Source: a virus. Taken from it: 64,000 nucleotides of DNA. The notes beneath the pieces were generated by a model, which saw nothing but the letters and a program-made list of their open reading frames with translations, ran no database searches and had not been told where the DNA came from. This document shows positions 51,823-59,717 of this stretch, piece after piece (the first letter of the stretch is position 1; the number at the start of each line of letters is the position of its first letter). The stretch spans positions 1-64,000 of the IMG/VR virus record IMGVR_UViG_3300034106_004022; one strand, given 5' to 3'. The position numbers and the translations under genes were made by a program.

Positions 51823-53088
51823 ATGGTTATAGTAGAGTCACAAACTGAAGTAACGGAGTTTTTAAATTTATGGAATACTAAGACATCCATAATCATTCCA
51901 ATATGGTCTGATTTGGAAAAGCATCCTATACATAACAAATTATCATTTCTATATGTTAGATTTGATGATAAGGACTTTATTGTACCATTTAACCATATTG
52001 ATTGTAAGACTCCTACGATTGATTTGACTACTTCTAAGGAAGCAAAATGGGTAATCAACAAAAAGGGATTACTTCAATGTAATTTGGGTTTACAAAACCT
52101 AAATGATTTACAATCTGATGCATTTTTTCAACACAATAAATTATATCCGATAGGTTTTGAGGACCAACCATTTATAACTCACTATACCCGAAGAGGTATA
52201 CGAGATAATTTGGGCAAGATAGCACCTATTATGAAATGGGGTGAGTATCTTAGAGTGATATCTTCTACTTTTACTATTGGTATAGAGAATGATTGGGTTG
52301 GAGATTCGATGATTCCCCTTCTTTCAGATATAGAACATTTTGGTGTTCGGGTCGATAGGGAAAAATTTCTTGATAGATGGCCTCAAGCTTCTAAACATTT
52401 ACACAACGATATCGTTTACACCCAATACAACCCATACACCATTACATCCCGTCCATCCAACCGATTTGGTGGAATCAACTTCTCTGCCCTAAACAAATCC
52501 GATGGTACGAGAGAGGTGTTTATCCCAAAACCAAACCACATATTCCTACAAATGGATTATGATGCGTATCATCCACGTATTATTGGTAAGTTGATTGGTT
52601 ACGAATTACCCAAAACATCCGTACACCAATGGTTAGCTGACCAATATGGTTGTGAGTATGGTGAGGGTAAAGGAATTACGTTCCAATTACTATATGGTGG
52701 TATACCTGAGGAGTTTGAGCAAATACCTTATTATAAGGGTGTTAAGGAGTTCATTGAGAAGTTGTGGGATAAGAGTACCAAAGCTGGATATCTTCAAACA
52801 CAACATAGGAGAATCCCCTTAGATTGGATTGAAGGAAACAATCCGCAAAAATTGTTCAACTACCTACTTCAAGCGACCGAAACCGAATTAAATATGGAAA
52901 GGGTAGCTAAAATATTGGAATTTATCAAAGATACCGATATAGAACTTTCCCTATACACATACGATTCATTCTTATTTTCATATCCTGCTAATTCCGATGT
53001 ATCTCAAGCTAAAAAGTTAAAAGAGATAGCTGAAGGTGGTGGATTCCCCATTAATGCTAGCTGGGGAACTGATTACTCGAAACTTTAA
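51823..53088 (+). CDS. Compact family A DNA polymerase-like protein
   Basis: A 421-aa protein. The C-terminal two thirds keep the family A polymerase motifs: YTITSRPSNRFGGINFSALN before motif A, motif A QMDYDAYHPRIIGKLIG (Asp245), motif B GKGITFQLLYGG (Lys283), and motif C TYDSFLF (Asp381, with Ser where the usual Glu would be). The Asp-to-Lys distance is 38 residues against about 47 in T7 polymerase, so the fingers are short. The N-terminal ~150 residues look like a worn 3'-5' exonuclease domain (SDLEKHP, VRFDDKDFIVPFNH) without clear later exo motifs. It is far smaller than T7 polymerase (704 aa). A repair or specialised role is more likely than genome replication; this is inference. Confidence 0.7.
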   Translation: MVIVESQTEVTEFLNLWNTKTSIIIPIWSDLEKHPIHNKLSFLYVRFDDKDFIVPFNHIDCKTPTIDLTTSKEAKWVINKKGLLQCNLGLQNLNDLQSDAFFQHNKLYPIGFEDQPFITHYTRRGIRDNLGKIAPIMKWGEYLRVISSTFTIGIENDWVGDSMIPLLSDIEHFGVRVDREKFLDRWPQASKHLHNDIVYTQYNPYTITSRPSNRFGGINFSALNKSDGTREVFIPKPNHIFLQMDYDAYHPRIIGKLIGYELPKTSVHQWLADQYGCEYGEGKGITFQLLYGGIPEEFEQIPYYKGVKEFIEKLWDKSTKAGYLQTQHRRIPLDWIEGNNPQKLFNYLLQATETELNMERVAKILEFIKDTDIELSLYTYDSFLFSYPANSDVSQAKKLKEIAEGGGFPINASWGTDYSKL

Positions 53089-53098
53089 TATTTATATA
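53086..53098 (+). promoter_or_regulatory. Putative late promoter overlapping the PolA-like stop codon
   Basis: TAATATTTATATA at 53086-53098 begins on the stop codon of the PolA-like gene and ends 27 bases before the ATG at 53126. It returns the region to late-type control and supports 53126 as the true start. Confidence 0.5.
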
Positions 53099-53125
53099 AA
53101 ATATTGTTTCAGAGAATCAGAAATT

Positions 53126-55135
53126 ATGGAGAAAAACGACTTCCTTTTAGACTTATTGCATGAGTTAGCCTATCGTTCCGATGAAGGTTATCCTATATTG
53201 AGTAAACAATCACACATTTATCTTATATCTGAGATATTAGATGAGTGGGGATATACTCATATAAAAAATGAACTTATTCAAAATCTTACTGAAGCTAGTG
53301 AAGAGAAACACTATTCATCACCCGCACTTAATAAGACCGTTAAATACAAAGATAGAGATGGTAAGGATAAAGAAGGTTTAGTTGGTTCATTACTTAGATT
53401 AGCTAAAGACCAACCTGGTAGAGAAGCGGCTGAAAGAGCATTACCTGCTGATGGAACACCTGAAAGAGAAAAAATAAATAATGAATTAGGTGGTGAAGGA
53501 CAACCTAATAGAAATATAGAAAAAGAAAAGGAAGATAAAGCTGATGTTGAAGCTGGAAAGGCTGGCGAAGCACCTGCTGAAGCGGAACCACCACAACCTG
53601 CTGTATTTGCTGGACAGGGTGGTGATTCATATAGAGCTGGGTTATCACCTAATGACCCTGCGTATCAACCAACTAAGGATACTGCTGAAAAAGAAATGGC
53701 ATCTCCTAAGAGAGAAATAGCTGGTAAAGATAAAACACTTACTAAAATAAATTCAATTGAAAGTGAGGAGTTTAATAAAAGTATTCAACCAAGCGATGAG
53801 GAATTTGATATTAAAAATAAAAAAATAGCAAATCCGATTCCACCTCAACCATATAAGTTACCAGCATCATTAATTGAAAATCCTAAATTTCCTAAAAAGT
53901 ATTTAACTGCATTGGAAAGAATGATGAATACAAAACCAACTGGAGATGGTACAAAATGGACACATTATAGTGATTTACCTGGAGGACAAGGCCAAATATC
54001 TGCACAGGCCGGTGAGTTAATGACGATGATGGGTACATCTATGAATGCTGATGAATTTAATGAATTTACTGATTCATTATCAACGCATGAGGCTGAGTTA
54101 ATAAAAAACAATCCAAAATTAAAAACTGAAGGAAGTCGTATTATAACAAAGAGTTGGATTCAATCCGCTAGAAATAATAGACAGGCTATTTTAAATAGAA
54201 TTACAAAAGAATACCCAAACTCAAAAATAGTTGCAACTGCTTGGGATACTAAAGATGATGTTGAATCATTGGGATTATCAGATTATGGTAAAAACAAAGG
54301 ATTCTCAACTGATATGTATATTAAGATAAAAACTGAAAATGGTGATGAGATATTAGATGAGGTTTCTTTGAAAAAATCAACTGAAGTAAACTTTTTAAAT
54401 TCTGGTGCTGGTAAATTTATGGAATGGGATTCTGATTTACCAGATAACATAAACCAAAATGTTTATAAAGAAAATCAAAGAGCTAGATTAAGTGAAACTG
54501 GTACAAACCTAAAATCAGAAATTGAAAAATTATTAGCTAGTGGTTCAGATGAGTCTGTAAAGTTAAAAACTATATTTGATGAAAAGGGAACTACATTTGC
54601 AGATGCATTAAATGACCTTATTAAAGGTAAAGGAAGTAGAGCTAAATCTAAAGTGATATTAGCAAGTATTAAAACATTAGCAGATGGTGGAAATGATATA
54701 GCTAAACAATATATTATGGAAAATGATAAAATCCATAAAGAATTCCAATCAAATGCAATAAAGGCAATTACGGAAAATCCAAAAATGAAAGAAGGTATGT
54801 TAAATGAGATTCGTTCTGAATTTCCACTCAAAGCTGTTTCTGATGGTGAAGAATCTATGGCAATTGGTTCAAATTCATTAGATAAAGCTATTATGAAAAA
54901 CATATTTGGAACATCTGATTACGATATGATAAAAGAAAAGTTGAGTGCTGAAACAGGTCCTCCTCCATTTTTAGGATATCAAGCTGAAGTGGGTGGAAAG
55001 ATAATTCCATTGGCTGAAATTAAAGTTAGAGAAGATGGTGTTGGGTATGGTGGACAGATTAAATTTGAAATGACATTGGATAAACGATTTGCTAAAGTAT
55101 TGAAAACAGCAAATGATGAAGTTTACAAATCATAA
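53126..55135 (+). CDS. Large virion-associated protein with possible nuclease-like domain
   Basis: A 669-aa protein, taking the ATG at 53126 (EKNDFLLDLLHELAYRSDEG). An earlier in-frame ATG at 53036 overlaps the upstream gene and precedes the promoter-like motif, so it was rejected. Residues ~60-240 are charged, Pro/Glu/Lys-rich and probably disordered. The C-terminal half is ordered and has TDMYIKI (Asp396) followed by DEVSLKKSTEV (Glu412, Lys416), faintly like the core of PD-(D/E)XK nucleases of the S-[LV]-K type. No other signature was recognised. It could be an injected head protein or a nuclease; both are tentative. Confidence 0.5.
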   Translation: MEKNDFLLDLLHELAYRSDEGYPILSKQSHIYLISEILDEWGYTHIKNELIQNLTEASEEKHYSSPALNKTVKYKDRDGKDKEGLVGSLLRLAKDQPGREAAERALPADGTPEREKINNELGGEGQPNRNIEKEKEDKADVEAGKAGEAPAEAEPPQPAVFAGQGGDSYRAGLSPNDPAYQPTKDTAEKEMASPKREIAGKDKTLTKINSIESEEFNKSIQPSDEEFDIKNKKIANPIPPQPYKLPASLIENPKFPKKYLTALERMMNTKPTGDGTKWTHYSDLPGGQGQISAQAGELMTMMGTSMNADEFNEFTDSLSTHEAELIKNNPKLKTEGSRIITKSWIQSARNNRQAILNRITKEYPNSKIVATAWDTKDDVESLGLSDYGKNKGFSTDMYIKIKTENGDEILDEVSLKKSTEVNFLNSGAGKFMEWDSDLPDNINQNVYKENQRARLSETGTNLKSEIEKLLASGSDESVKLKTIFDEKGTTFADALNDLIKGKGSRAKSKVILASIKTLADGGNDIAKQYIMENDKIHKEFQSNAIKAITENPKMKEGMLNEIRSEFPLKAVSDGEESMAIGSNSLDKAIMKNIFGTSDYDMIKEKLSAETGPPPFLGYQAEVGGKIIPLAEIKVREDGVGYGGQIKFEMTLDKRFAKVLKTANDEVYKS

Positions 55136-55155
55136 AATAACCTTTGAAATTTAAT

Positions 55156-55167
55156 TTTATATTTATA
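55156..55167 (+). promoter_or_regulatory. Putative late promoter (TTTATATTTATA)
   Basis: TTTATATTTATA at 55156-55167 sits 37 bases before the ATG at 55205, in the gap after the large virion-associated gene. Confidence 0.5.
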
Positions 55168-55204
55168 TGGGATTAATAACCCCCTTTATAATAAAAACTA
55201 ATAT

Positions 55205-55600
55205 ATGAAAACACAATTATTGTGTACATTTACAACGAAAGATGGATTACAACAAACTCTACAAAATATAAGAGAGACATACGTTATTGTCTATAATTAT
55301 ATTTATATTTTACAGAACAAAACTGATTTATCCGAATTGTACATAACGTACAATATCAATACCGAATATAAACCAACATATCCATTAGAGGATACAATTC
55401 TTATTCATAGAAAAAAAGAATCAAATACCTTATACACAATTAATGCTTTAAACCAATTGGTGAAAGAAGAAAATAATGGAGTATTGGATAACAAATTTAT
55501 GTTGGATTGGGCCAAATTTAAGAACTCAATAATACTTACCAATACAGATGGTACAAAACGAATACAAACTAGAGTATTTGAGGTTATAGAATTTAAATAA
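55205..55600 (+). CDS. Conserved phage hypothetical protein
   Basis: A 131-aa protein. It begins MKTQLLCTFTTKDGLQQTLQ, has ELYITYNINTEY, then DTILIHRKKESNTLYTINAL and ends with a strand VFEVIEFK. This sequence type is widespread in T4-like marine phages, always without known function. There is no signal peptide or membrane segment. It is the first gene of a group of three with the SpeD-like enzyme and endolysin. Confidence 0.6.
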   Translation: MKTQLLCTFTTKDGLQQTLQNIRETYVIVYNYIYILQNKTDLSELYITYNINTEYKPTYPLEDTILIHRKKESNTLYTINALNQLVKEENNGVLDNKFMLDWAKFKNSIILTNTDGTKRIQTRVFEVIEFK

Positions 55601-55626
55601 CAAAAAAACAATAAGGAATATCTAAA

Positions 55627-56022
55627 ATGTTTATACCAAATCATTTACATTTACTTGTAAAGGGAAGCATTAAAACTCCACCTCAAACGGAAAAAATACT
55701 AAACGTTTGGTTTAGTGAATTAGTTAATAAAGTAGGAATGAAAGTAGTTGCCGGTCCTACATCGGTTTATGTTAACGAACCGGGCAACGAAGGAATAACG
55801 GGAACAGTAACATTAGCAACATCGCATGCTAGTATTCACGTTTGGGATAATGATAATCCACCAATGTTCCAATTTGATTTATATAGTTGTTCAGATTTTA
55901 CTGCAACTCAAGTATTAAATCATATAGATGAATGGTTTGGGTTGATAGAAGCTCACTACCAAATGATAGATAGAAATGGAAATGACTTTAAAATTATAGA
56001 TTCCGGTCATTTTAAAAAATAA
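55627..56022 (+). CDS. speD: S-adenosylmethionine decarboxylase-like protein
   Basis: A 131-aa protein, the size of the small bacterial SpeD proenzyme (130 aa in Thermotoga). It carries TSHASIHVWD at residues 65-74 and FDLYSC ending at Cys88. These correspond to the pyruvoyl-forming Ser (Ser66 here), the processing His (His71, same five-residue spacing) and the catalytic Cys. SpeD makes decarboxylated AdoMet for spermidine synthesis. The residue before the cleavage Ser is Thr, not the usual Glu, and the next residue after His is Ala. Similar SpeD-like proteins are known in cyanophages and pelagiphages. Self-cleavage is expected but unproven. Confidence 0.72.
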   Translation: MFIPNHLHLLVKGSIKTPPQTEKILNVWFSELVNKVGMKVVAGPTSVYVNEPGNEGITGTVTLATSHASIHVWDNDNPPMFQFDLYSCSDFTATQVLNHIDEWFGLIEAHYQMIDRNGNDFKIIDSGHFKK

Positions 56023-56044
56023 CAATTAAATAAAATAATATACT

Positions 56045-56866
56045 ATGTTAGTTAAAAAAGGTGATAATAACGAAAATGTAAAAAAATTACAAGCAAAATT
56101 AGGTTTAACCGCTGATGGAGTTTTTGGTGCTGGTACTGAATCAGCTGTAAAAGCTTGGCAAACAAAAAATGGATTAACTGCTGATGGTATCGTTGGTGAT
56201 GCTACTTGGGAAAAGATGGGATTGGGTGCAAGTACTCCAACTCCTTCTGTTGCTGTACCAGCATCTTCATTTAAATTGGCAGCTCTTAAAGGACACGTTC
56301 CTGATTCTGTAATTGCTCAAATTCCAGACACTGCTTCTAAATTCAATATTACAACTCCTCTAAGATTAGCTCATTTCTTAGCACAATGTGGACACGAAAG
56401 TGGTGGATTCAAAGCCGTTACTGAGAATGTTAACTATTCAGCAGATGGATTAGTAAAAATCTTCGGAAAATACTTTAATTCAACAACTGCAGCTGCATAT
56501 GCTAGAAACCCTGAAAAGATTGCATCTAAAGTTTACGCATCAAGAATGGGTAATGGTGATGAAGCATCTAAAGACGGATTTAAATTTCGTGGACGTGGTT
56601 ATATTCAATTAACTGGTAAATCTAACTATACTAACTTCGCTAAATTCATTGGTGAAGATACTGTTGCAAATCCTGATTTGGTAGCAACTAAATATCCATT
56701 AGCTTCTGCTGCATTTTTCTTTGATTCAAATAAACTTTGGTCTATTTGTGATAAAGGTTTTGATGATGCTACTGTAACATCGGTAACTAAAAGAGTAAAT
56801 GGTGGTACTATTGGATTAGCTGATAGAATCAAACACTTCAAAGAATACTATAACTTATTAAAGTAA
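56045..56866 (+). CDS. Endolysin: peptidoglycan-binding domain plus GH19 catalytic domain
   Basis: A 273-aa protein. Residues ~1-60 form a PG_binding_1 domain (KKLQAKLGLTADGVFGAGTE, then AVKAWQTKNGLTADGIVG). After a Pro/Ser linker, residues ~78-273 are a GH19 lysozyme/chitinase domain: HFLAQCGHESGGF with Glu118, TENVNYS with Glu127, and FRGRGYIQLTGKSNY at 181-195. GH19 endolysins cut the sugar backbone of peptidoglycan at lysis. There is no signal peptide, so a holin is needed; the membrane protein at 60443 is a candidate. A Gly/Thr-rich hairpin lies after the stop. Confidence 0.9.
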   Translation: MLVKKGDNNENVKKLQAKLGLTADGVFGAGTESAVKAWQTKNGLTADGIVGDATWEKMGLGASTPTPSVAVPASSFKLAALKGHVPDSVIAQIPDTASKFNITTPLRLAHFLAQCGHESGGFKAVTENVNYSADGLVKIFGKYFNSTTAAAYARNPEKIASKVYASRMGNGDEASKDGFKFRGRGYIQLTGKSNYTNFAKFIGEDTVANPDLVATKYPLASAAFFFDSNKLWSICDKGFDDATVTSVTKRVNGGTIGLADRIKHFKEYYNLLK

Positions 56867-56875
56867 TATGGGGGT

Positions 56876-56895
56876 TGGTTTATTTAACTAAACCA
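56876..56895. terminator. Short hairpin between convergent genes
   Basis: TGGTTTA (56876-56882) pairs perfectly with TAAACCA (56889-56895) around a 6-base loop, between the endolysin stop and the stop of the minus-strand gene, which lies inside the stem. It may serve both directions, but T runs are weak. Confidence 0.45.
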
Positions 56896-57335
56896 TAATA
56901 TTCTATATTCTTAAGTGCGTTGTTAACCAACCAAGGTTCTACATTAGGTATTTTTGATAGGAATTCCAATTCATAATGATATGCTAATATTTCCTCATAA
57001 TTCGGAGGTAATTTTATGTTATGCTTTAAATAAAATAAATGTTTAGATTCATGCACTAATATAGCTGCTATGTTATTTATTGAATTAAACCTCATATCTT
57101 TTTGGGATATCATTATGGTAACTGAATCTTCTGTTGTTGAAAAATCACCATCCCAATAGGTGATATGTTTACATACATCATTAATTAATTCATATTTATT
57201 AGGGTCAACTTGTTTTATTAGTGATAATGAAGTAGCTACCTTTGCTTTCCAATTATCACCAACATCATCGATTTTAATTTGTGAGTAACAATCAAACACA
57301 AATAAAAAATTAATTAAAAGTAGAATCAGTTTCAT
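56880..57335 (-). CDS. Secreted HExxH metalloprotease-like protein
   Basis: A 151-aa protein on the minus strand, the only one in the window. Residues 1-18 are a signal peptide (MKLILLLINFLFVFDCYS); the Cys is not in a proper lipobox. HESKH at residues 95-99 is a zinc-binding HExxH, and YEEILAYHYELEFL (113-126) supplies a likely third ligand, as in gluzincins. It is convergent with the endolysin and divergent from the T9SS cargo gene. It may be exported to the host periplasm. The real substrate is unknown. Opposite orientation and its own leader suggest it was acquired as a single unit. Confidence 0.62.
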   Translation of the reverse strand: MKLILLLINFLFVFDCYSQIKIDDVGDNWKAKVATSLSLIKQVDPNKYELINDVCKHITYWDGDFSTTEDSVTIMISQKDMRFNSINNIAAILVHESKHLFYLKHNIKLPPNYEEILAYHYELEFLSKIPNVEPWLVNNALKNIEYYGLVK

Positions 57336-57342
57336 ATTTTAT

Positions 57343-57355
57343 CAATAAATATTTA
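57343..57355 (-). promoter_or_regulatory. Promoter-like motif for the minus-strand gene
   Basis: Read on the minus strand, TAAATATTTATTG ends eight bases before the ATG at 57335. It resembles the late motif with a mismatch. The short distance makes it doubtful. Confidence 0.3.
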
Positions 57356-57381
57356 AAAAAGTTAGATAAAATTGTAATCGC

Positions 57382-57393
57382 TACATATTTATA
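57382..57393 (+). promoter_or_regulatory. Putative late promoter for the exported-protein cassette
   Basis: TACATATTTATA at 57382-57393 is 20 bases before the ATG at 57414. With the minus-strand motif it makes the 78-base gap a divergent promoter region. Confidence 0.5.
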
Positions 57394-57413
57394 GGAAACA
57401 TTATATAAAACGG

Positions 57414-59318
57414 ATGAAAAAACTATTATTTTTACTGCTGGTATCATTAGTACCAATCTTTGGGTATTCACAAACTTGCCCAACGCCAACAACTTCTGGT
57501 GTTTTTATAACACTTGATTCAAATTATTTAGCTGGTACGGTAGCTGAAGGTTATACTAATGTAGGACTATGTTTTTACAACAATACAACAACTGATATAA
57601 CAGCATTTCAGTTTAGAGTTTATTATGATACACAAGCTTTCACTGGGGTAGACACACTTACTACATTGAATACAACATTTTCTCAGAACCTAAAATATGT
57701 TGATAATCCGGCTGCTGGTTATGTAACTGTCACAATGACTTATACTGGTAGTTCATCTACTTTTGAAATTCCAAATGGACCAATTGTTCAGTTGAAATTA
57801 ACTCACGTAGCTGGATTTGCATCATTATCAACTATTGCTGATATGTCATTTGGAGCGGTAACTTATCCAGCAATTGCATCAAAGCAAAATGGTATGGATA
57901 ACGCACTTACATTACAAAACTTTGGTGGTAATATTATACCTCAAACAATGTCTTATCATGGTAAATTTAAGAACGTAACTGGAACAGCTGCTAAGAATTT
58001 AACTGTAGCTTTAGAAAAGAAACTTAGACCAAGTGGAGCTTGGACTCAGGTTACAACTGATATGACTGATATAAATGGTGACTTTGCATTTAATGCAATT
58101 GCAATTGATACAACTGGTTATGATGTTAGATTAAAAATACAGGGAGATACGTTATCAGTTGGTAATGTAATATCTACGGCAGATGCACAAAGAGTACAAG
58201 ATTATGTATTAGGTACACAAGCACCAACTGGATTTGATTTTTACGCATCGGATGTTAATGGTGATAATGGTTTAAGTATATCGGATGCATATGGTATATT
58301 TGGTAGAATTTCTGGTAGATTCACCGCATGGCCTAATAGTGTTCAAAATGTAAAATTCTTTACACAATCTGAATATACTACTATTAATGGCTCAACAACC
58401 AATTATACATCAACAATTCCTGGTGTAACTAACTTTACGTTTAATATTGTTGCTGGACAACCTGATTCGGTTACATTCTATGTATTAGTACCGGGTGATG
58501 CAAATGGAACGGGATATCGTATGGCACGTATTACTCCAATTGAGGTTTTAGTAGGACCACAACCTGGCGTTCCATCTCAAATTTACAATGTAATTGATGC
58601 TAGGGTAGAATATGATTTTCCAACAACTTCAATTGAAGTAAATGTTCCAACATTATCAGTTCAGGAAGGTAATTTAGTTAATATACCTGTAAAGGTATTA
58701 ACAAATGGTACTGAGGTTGGTTCATTACAATTTGGATTAAAATACAACGATACTCTATTGGAATTTAAAGGAATTGAATCGAAATCAGCTACTTCAAGTT
58801 GGTTAACATATTTGAATACTAATAATAATGAAATTTCTTGGGGTGGATATGATATTAGTGGTACACATATAAAACCATTAAGAGATGGTGATGATGTTGT
58901 AACTTTAAAATTTATTGCAAAAAGACCTCAAGACCAATGGAGTACAAGTCCTCTTTGGACTACTAACAAATACGCTGGTAACAATCAATGTGTTGATTTA
59001 AGTATCACACCTACAAATGGTATTATACAGGTATTTAGAATGGCAAATGTTACTATTGATGAAATAGAGGGTATGCAAATATTCCCTAACCCAACTGATG
59101 ATTATGTTAACGTAAAATTTGAAGTTAAAGAATTTGGACCGGTTAGGTTATCAGTATATGGTCTTAATGGTATTGAATATAGGGTAGTAGTAAATGATAA
59201 TATGCCTGAAGGTAATTACCAATACCAAGTTAGTTTAGGTAACTTAATTCCAGGTGTTTATGTTGCAGTTCTTAGAAAAACTACCAATAACCTATCGAAA
59301 AAAATTATATTAAGATAA
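57414..59318 (+). CDS. T9SS-secreted cohesin/dockerin-like protein
   Basis: A 634-aa protein. Residues 1-20 are a signal peptide (KKLLFLLLVSLVPIFGYSQ). Residues ~25-155 and ~410-540 look like cohesin-type beta domains (FQFRVYYDTQAF; SLQFGLKYNDTLLEFKGI). Residues ~180-245 resemble a carboxypeptidase-regulatory-like domain. A dockerin-like EF-hand DVNGDNGLSISD is at 280-291, followed by NVKFFTQSEY. Residues ~553-634 are a T9SS type A sorting domain: MQIFPNPTDDYVNVKFE, then NLIPGVYVAVL and the final KKIILR. Such domains direct export across the outer membrane by the Bacteroidetes type IX system and are then cleaved. In a phage genome this implies display on, or release from, the infected cell. 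Confidence 0.82.
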   Translation: MKKLLFLLLVSLVPIFGYSQTCPTPTTSGVFITLDSNYLAGTVAEGYTNVGLCFYNNTTTDITAFQFRVYYDTQAFTGVDTLTTLNTTFSQNLKYVDNPAAGYVTVTMTYTGSSSTFEIPNGPIVQLKLTHVAGFASLSTIADMSFGAVTYPAIASKQNGMDNALTLQNFGGNIIPQTMSYHGKFKNVTGTAAKNLTVALEKKLRPSGAWTQVTTDMTDINGDFAFNAIAIDTTGYDVRLKIQGDTLSVGNVISTADAQRVQDYVLGTQAPTGFDFYASDVNGDNGLSISDAYGIFGRISGRFTAWPNSVQNVKFFTQSEYTTINGSTTNYTSTIPGVTNFTFNIVAGQPDSVTFYVLVPGDANGTGYRMARITPIEVLVGPQPGVPSQIYNVIDARVEYDFPTTSIEVNVPTLSVQEGNLVNIPVKVLTNGTEVGSLQFGLKYNDTLLEFKGIESKSATSSWLTYLNTNNNEISWGGYDISGTHIKPLRDGDDVVTLKFIAKRPQDQWSTSPLWTTNKYAGNNQCVDLSITPTNGIIQVFRMANVTIDEIEGMQIFPNPTDDYVNVKFEVKEFGPVRLSVYGLNGIEYRVVVNDNMPEGNYQYQVSLGNLIPGVYVAVLRKTTNNLSKKIILR

Positions 59319-59321
59319 TAA

Positions 59322-59347
59322 TATGAGGTTACAAATGTGACCTCATA
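59322..59347 (+). terminator. Hairpin after the T9SS cargo gene
   Basis: ATGAGGTTAC (59323-59332) pairs with GTGACCTCAT (59337-59346), with one T-G pair and an AAAT loop. The following sequence has few T, so it may be a weak terminator or an mRNA-stabilising hairpin. Confidence 0.6.
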
Positions 59348-59392
59348 ATTGTTATAATCAACTCAAAACAAATTAAACAAAAAAACAATACT

Positions 59393-59716
59393 ATGTCAGA
59401 AGAAACAAACGCACCCGAATCAGAAGGAACTTGGTCAGGTTTAAAGAAAACAATTATTGGAACTCTATCAACTGCTGTATTAGCAGGTGGAACTTGGGTT
59501 ACAACAACTCTATTTAATGGTGGAGATGATAAAGAAGAAACTAAAACAGAACAAGCTGCTCCAGCTGCACCTGTAATTATCAATCTACAAAATAATAACA
59601 CTAATCAACAAAAACAATCGGGTGGTACAAATACAATTATTAAAGAAAAAACAATTGTAGAAAAACCTGCACCAGCTGCAGCACCTGCTAAACCAAAAGA
59701 AGAGGATTCTTGGTAA
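59393..59716 (+). CDS. Small single-TM protein with Pro/Ala-rich tail
   Basis: A 107-aa protein. Residues ~20-41 form one hydrophobic segment (TIIGTLSTAVLAGGTWVTTT). The N-terminus is acidic. The C-terminal ~60 residues are rich in Ala, Pro, Asn and Lys (AAPAAPVIINLQNNN; EKPAPAAAPAKPKEE). A short cytoplasmic end, one membrane helix and a long Pro-rich periplasmic arm would suit an inner-membrane spanin-like or TonB-like protein, but no family was recognised. It starts the run of membrane-linked genes leading to the CsgG-like protein two bases downstream. Confidence 0.5.
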   Translation: MSEETNAPESEGTWSGLKKTIIGTLSTAVLAGGTWVTTTLFNGGDDKEETKTEQAAPAAPVIINLQNNNTNQQKQSGGTNTIIKEKTIVEKPAPAAAPAKPKEEDSW

Positions 59717-59717
59717 T

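Noticed and set aside
53036-53125. Upstream ATG of the 53126 gene
   Set aside because: It overlaps the PolA-like gene by ~50 bases and precedes a late-promoter motif. The protein-like sequence begins at the ATG at 53126.
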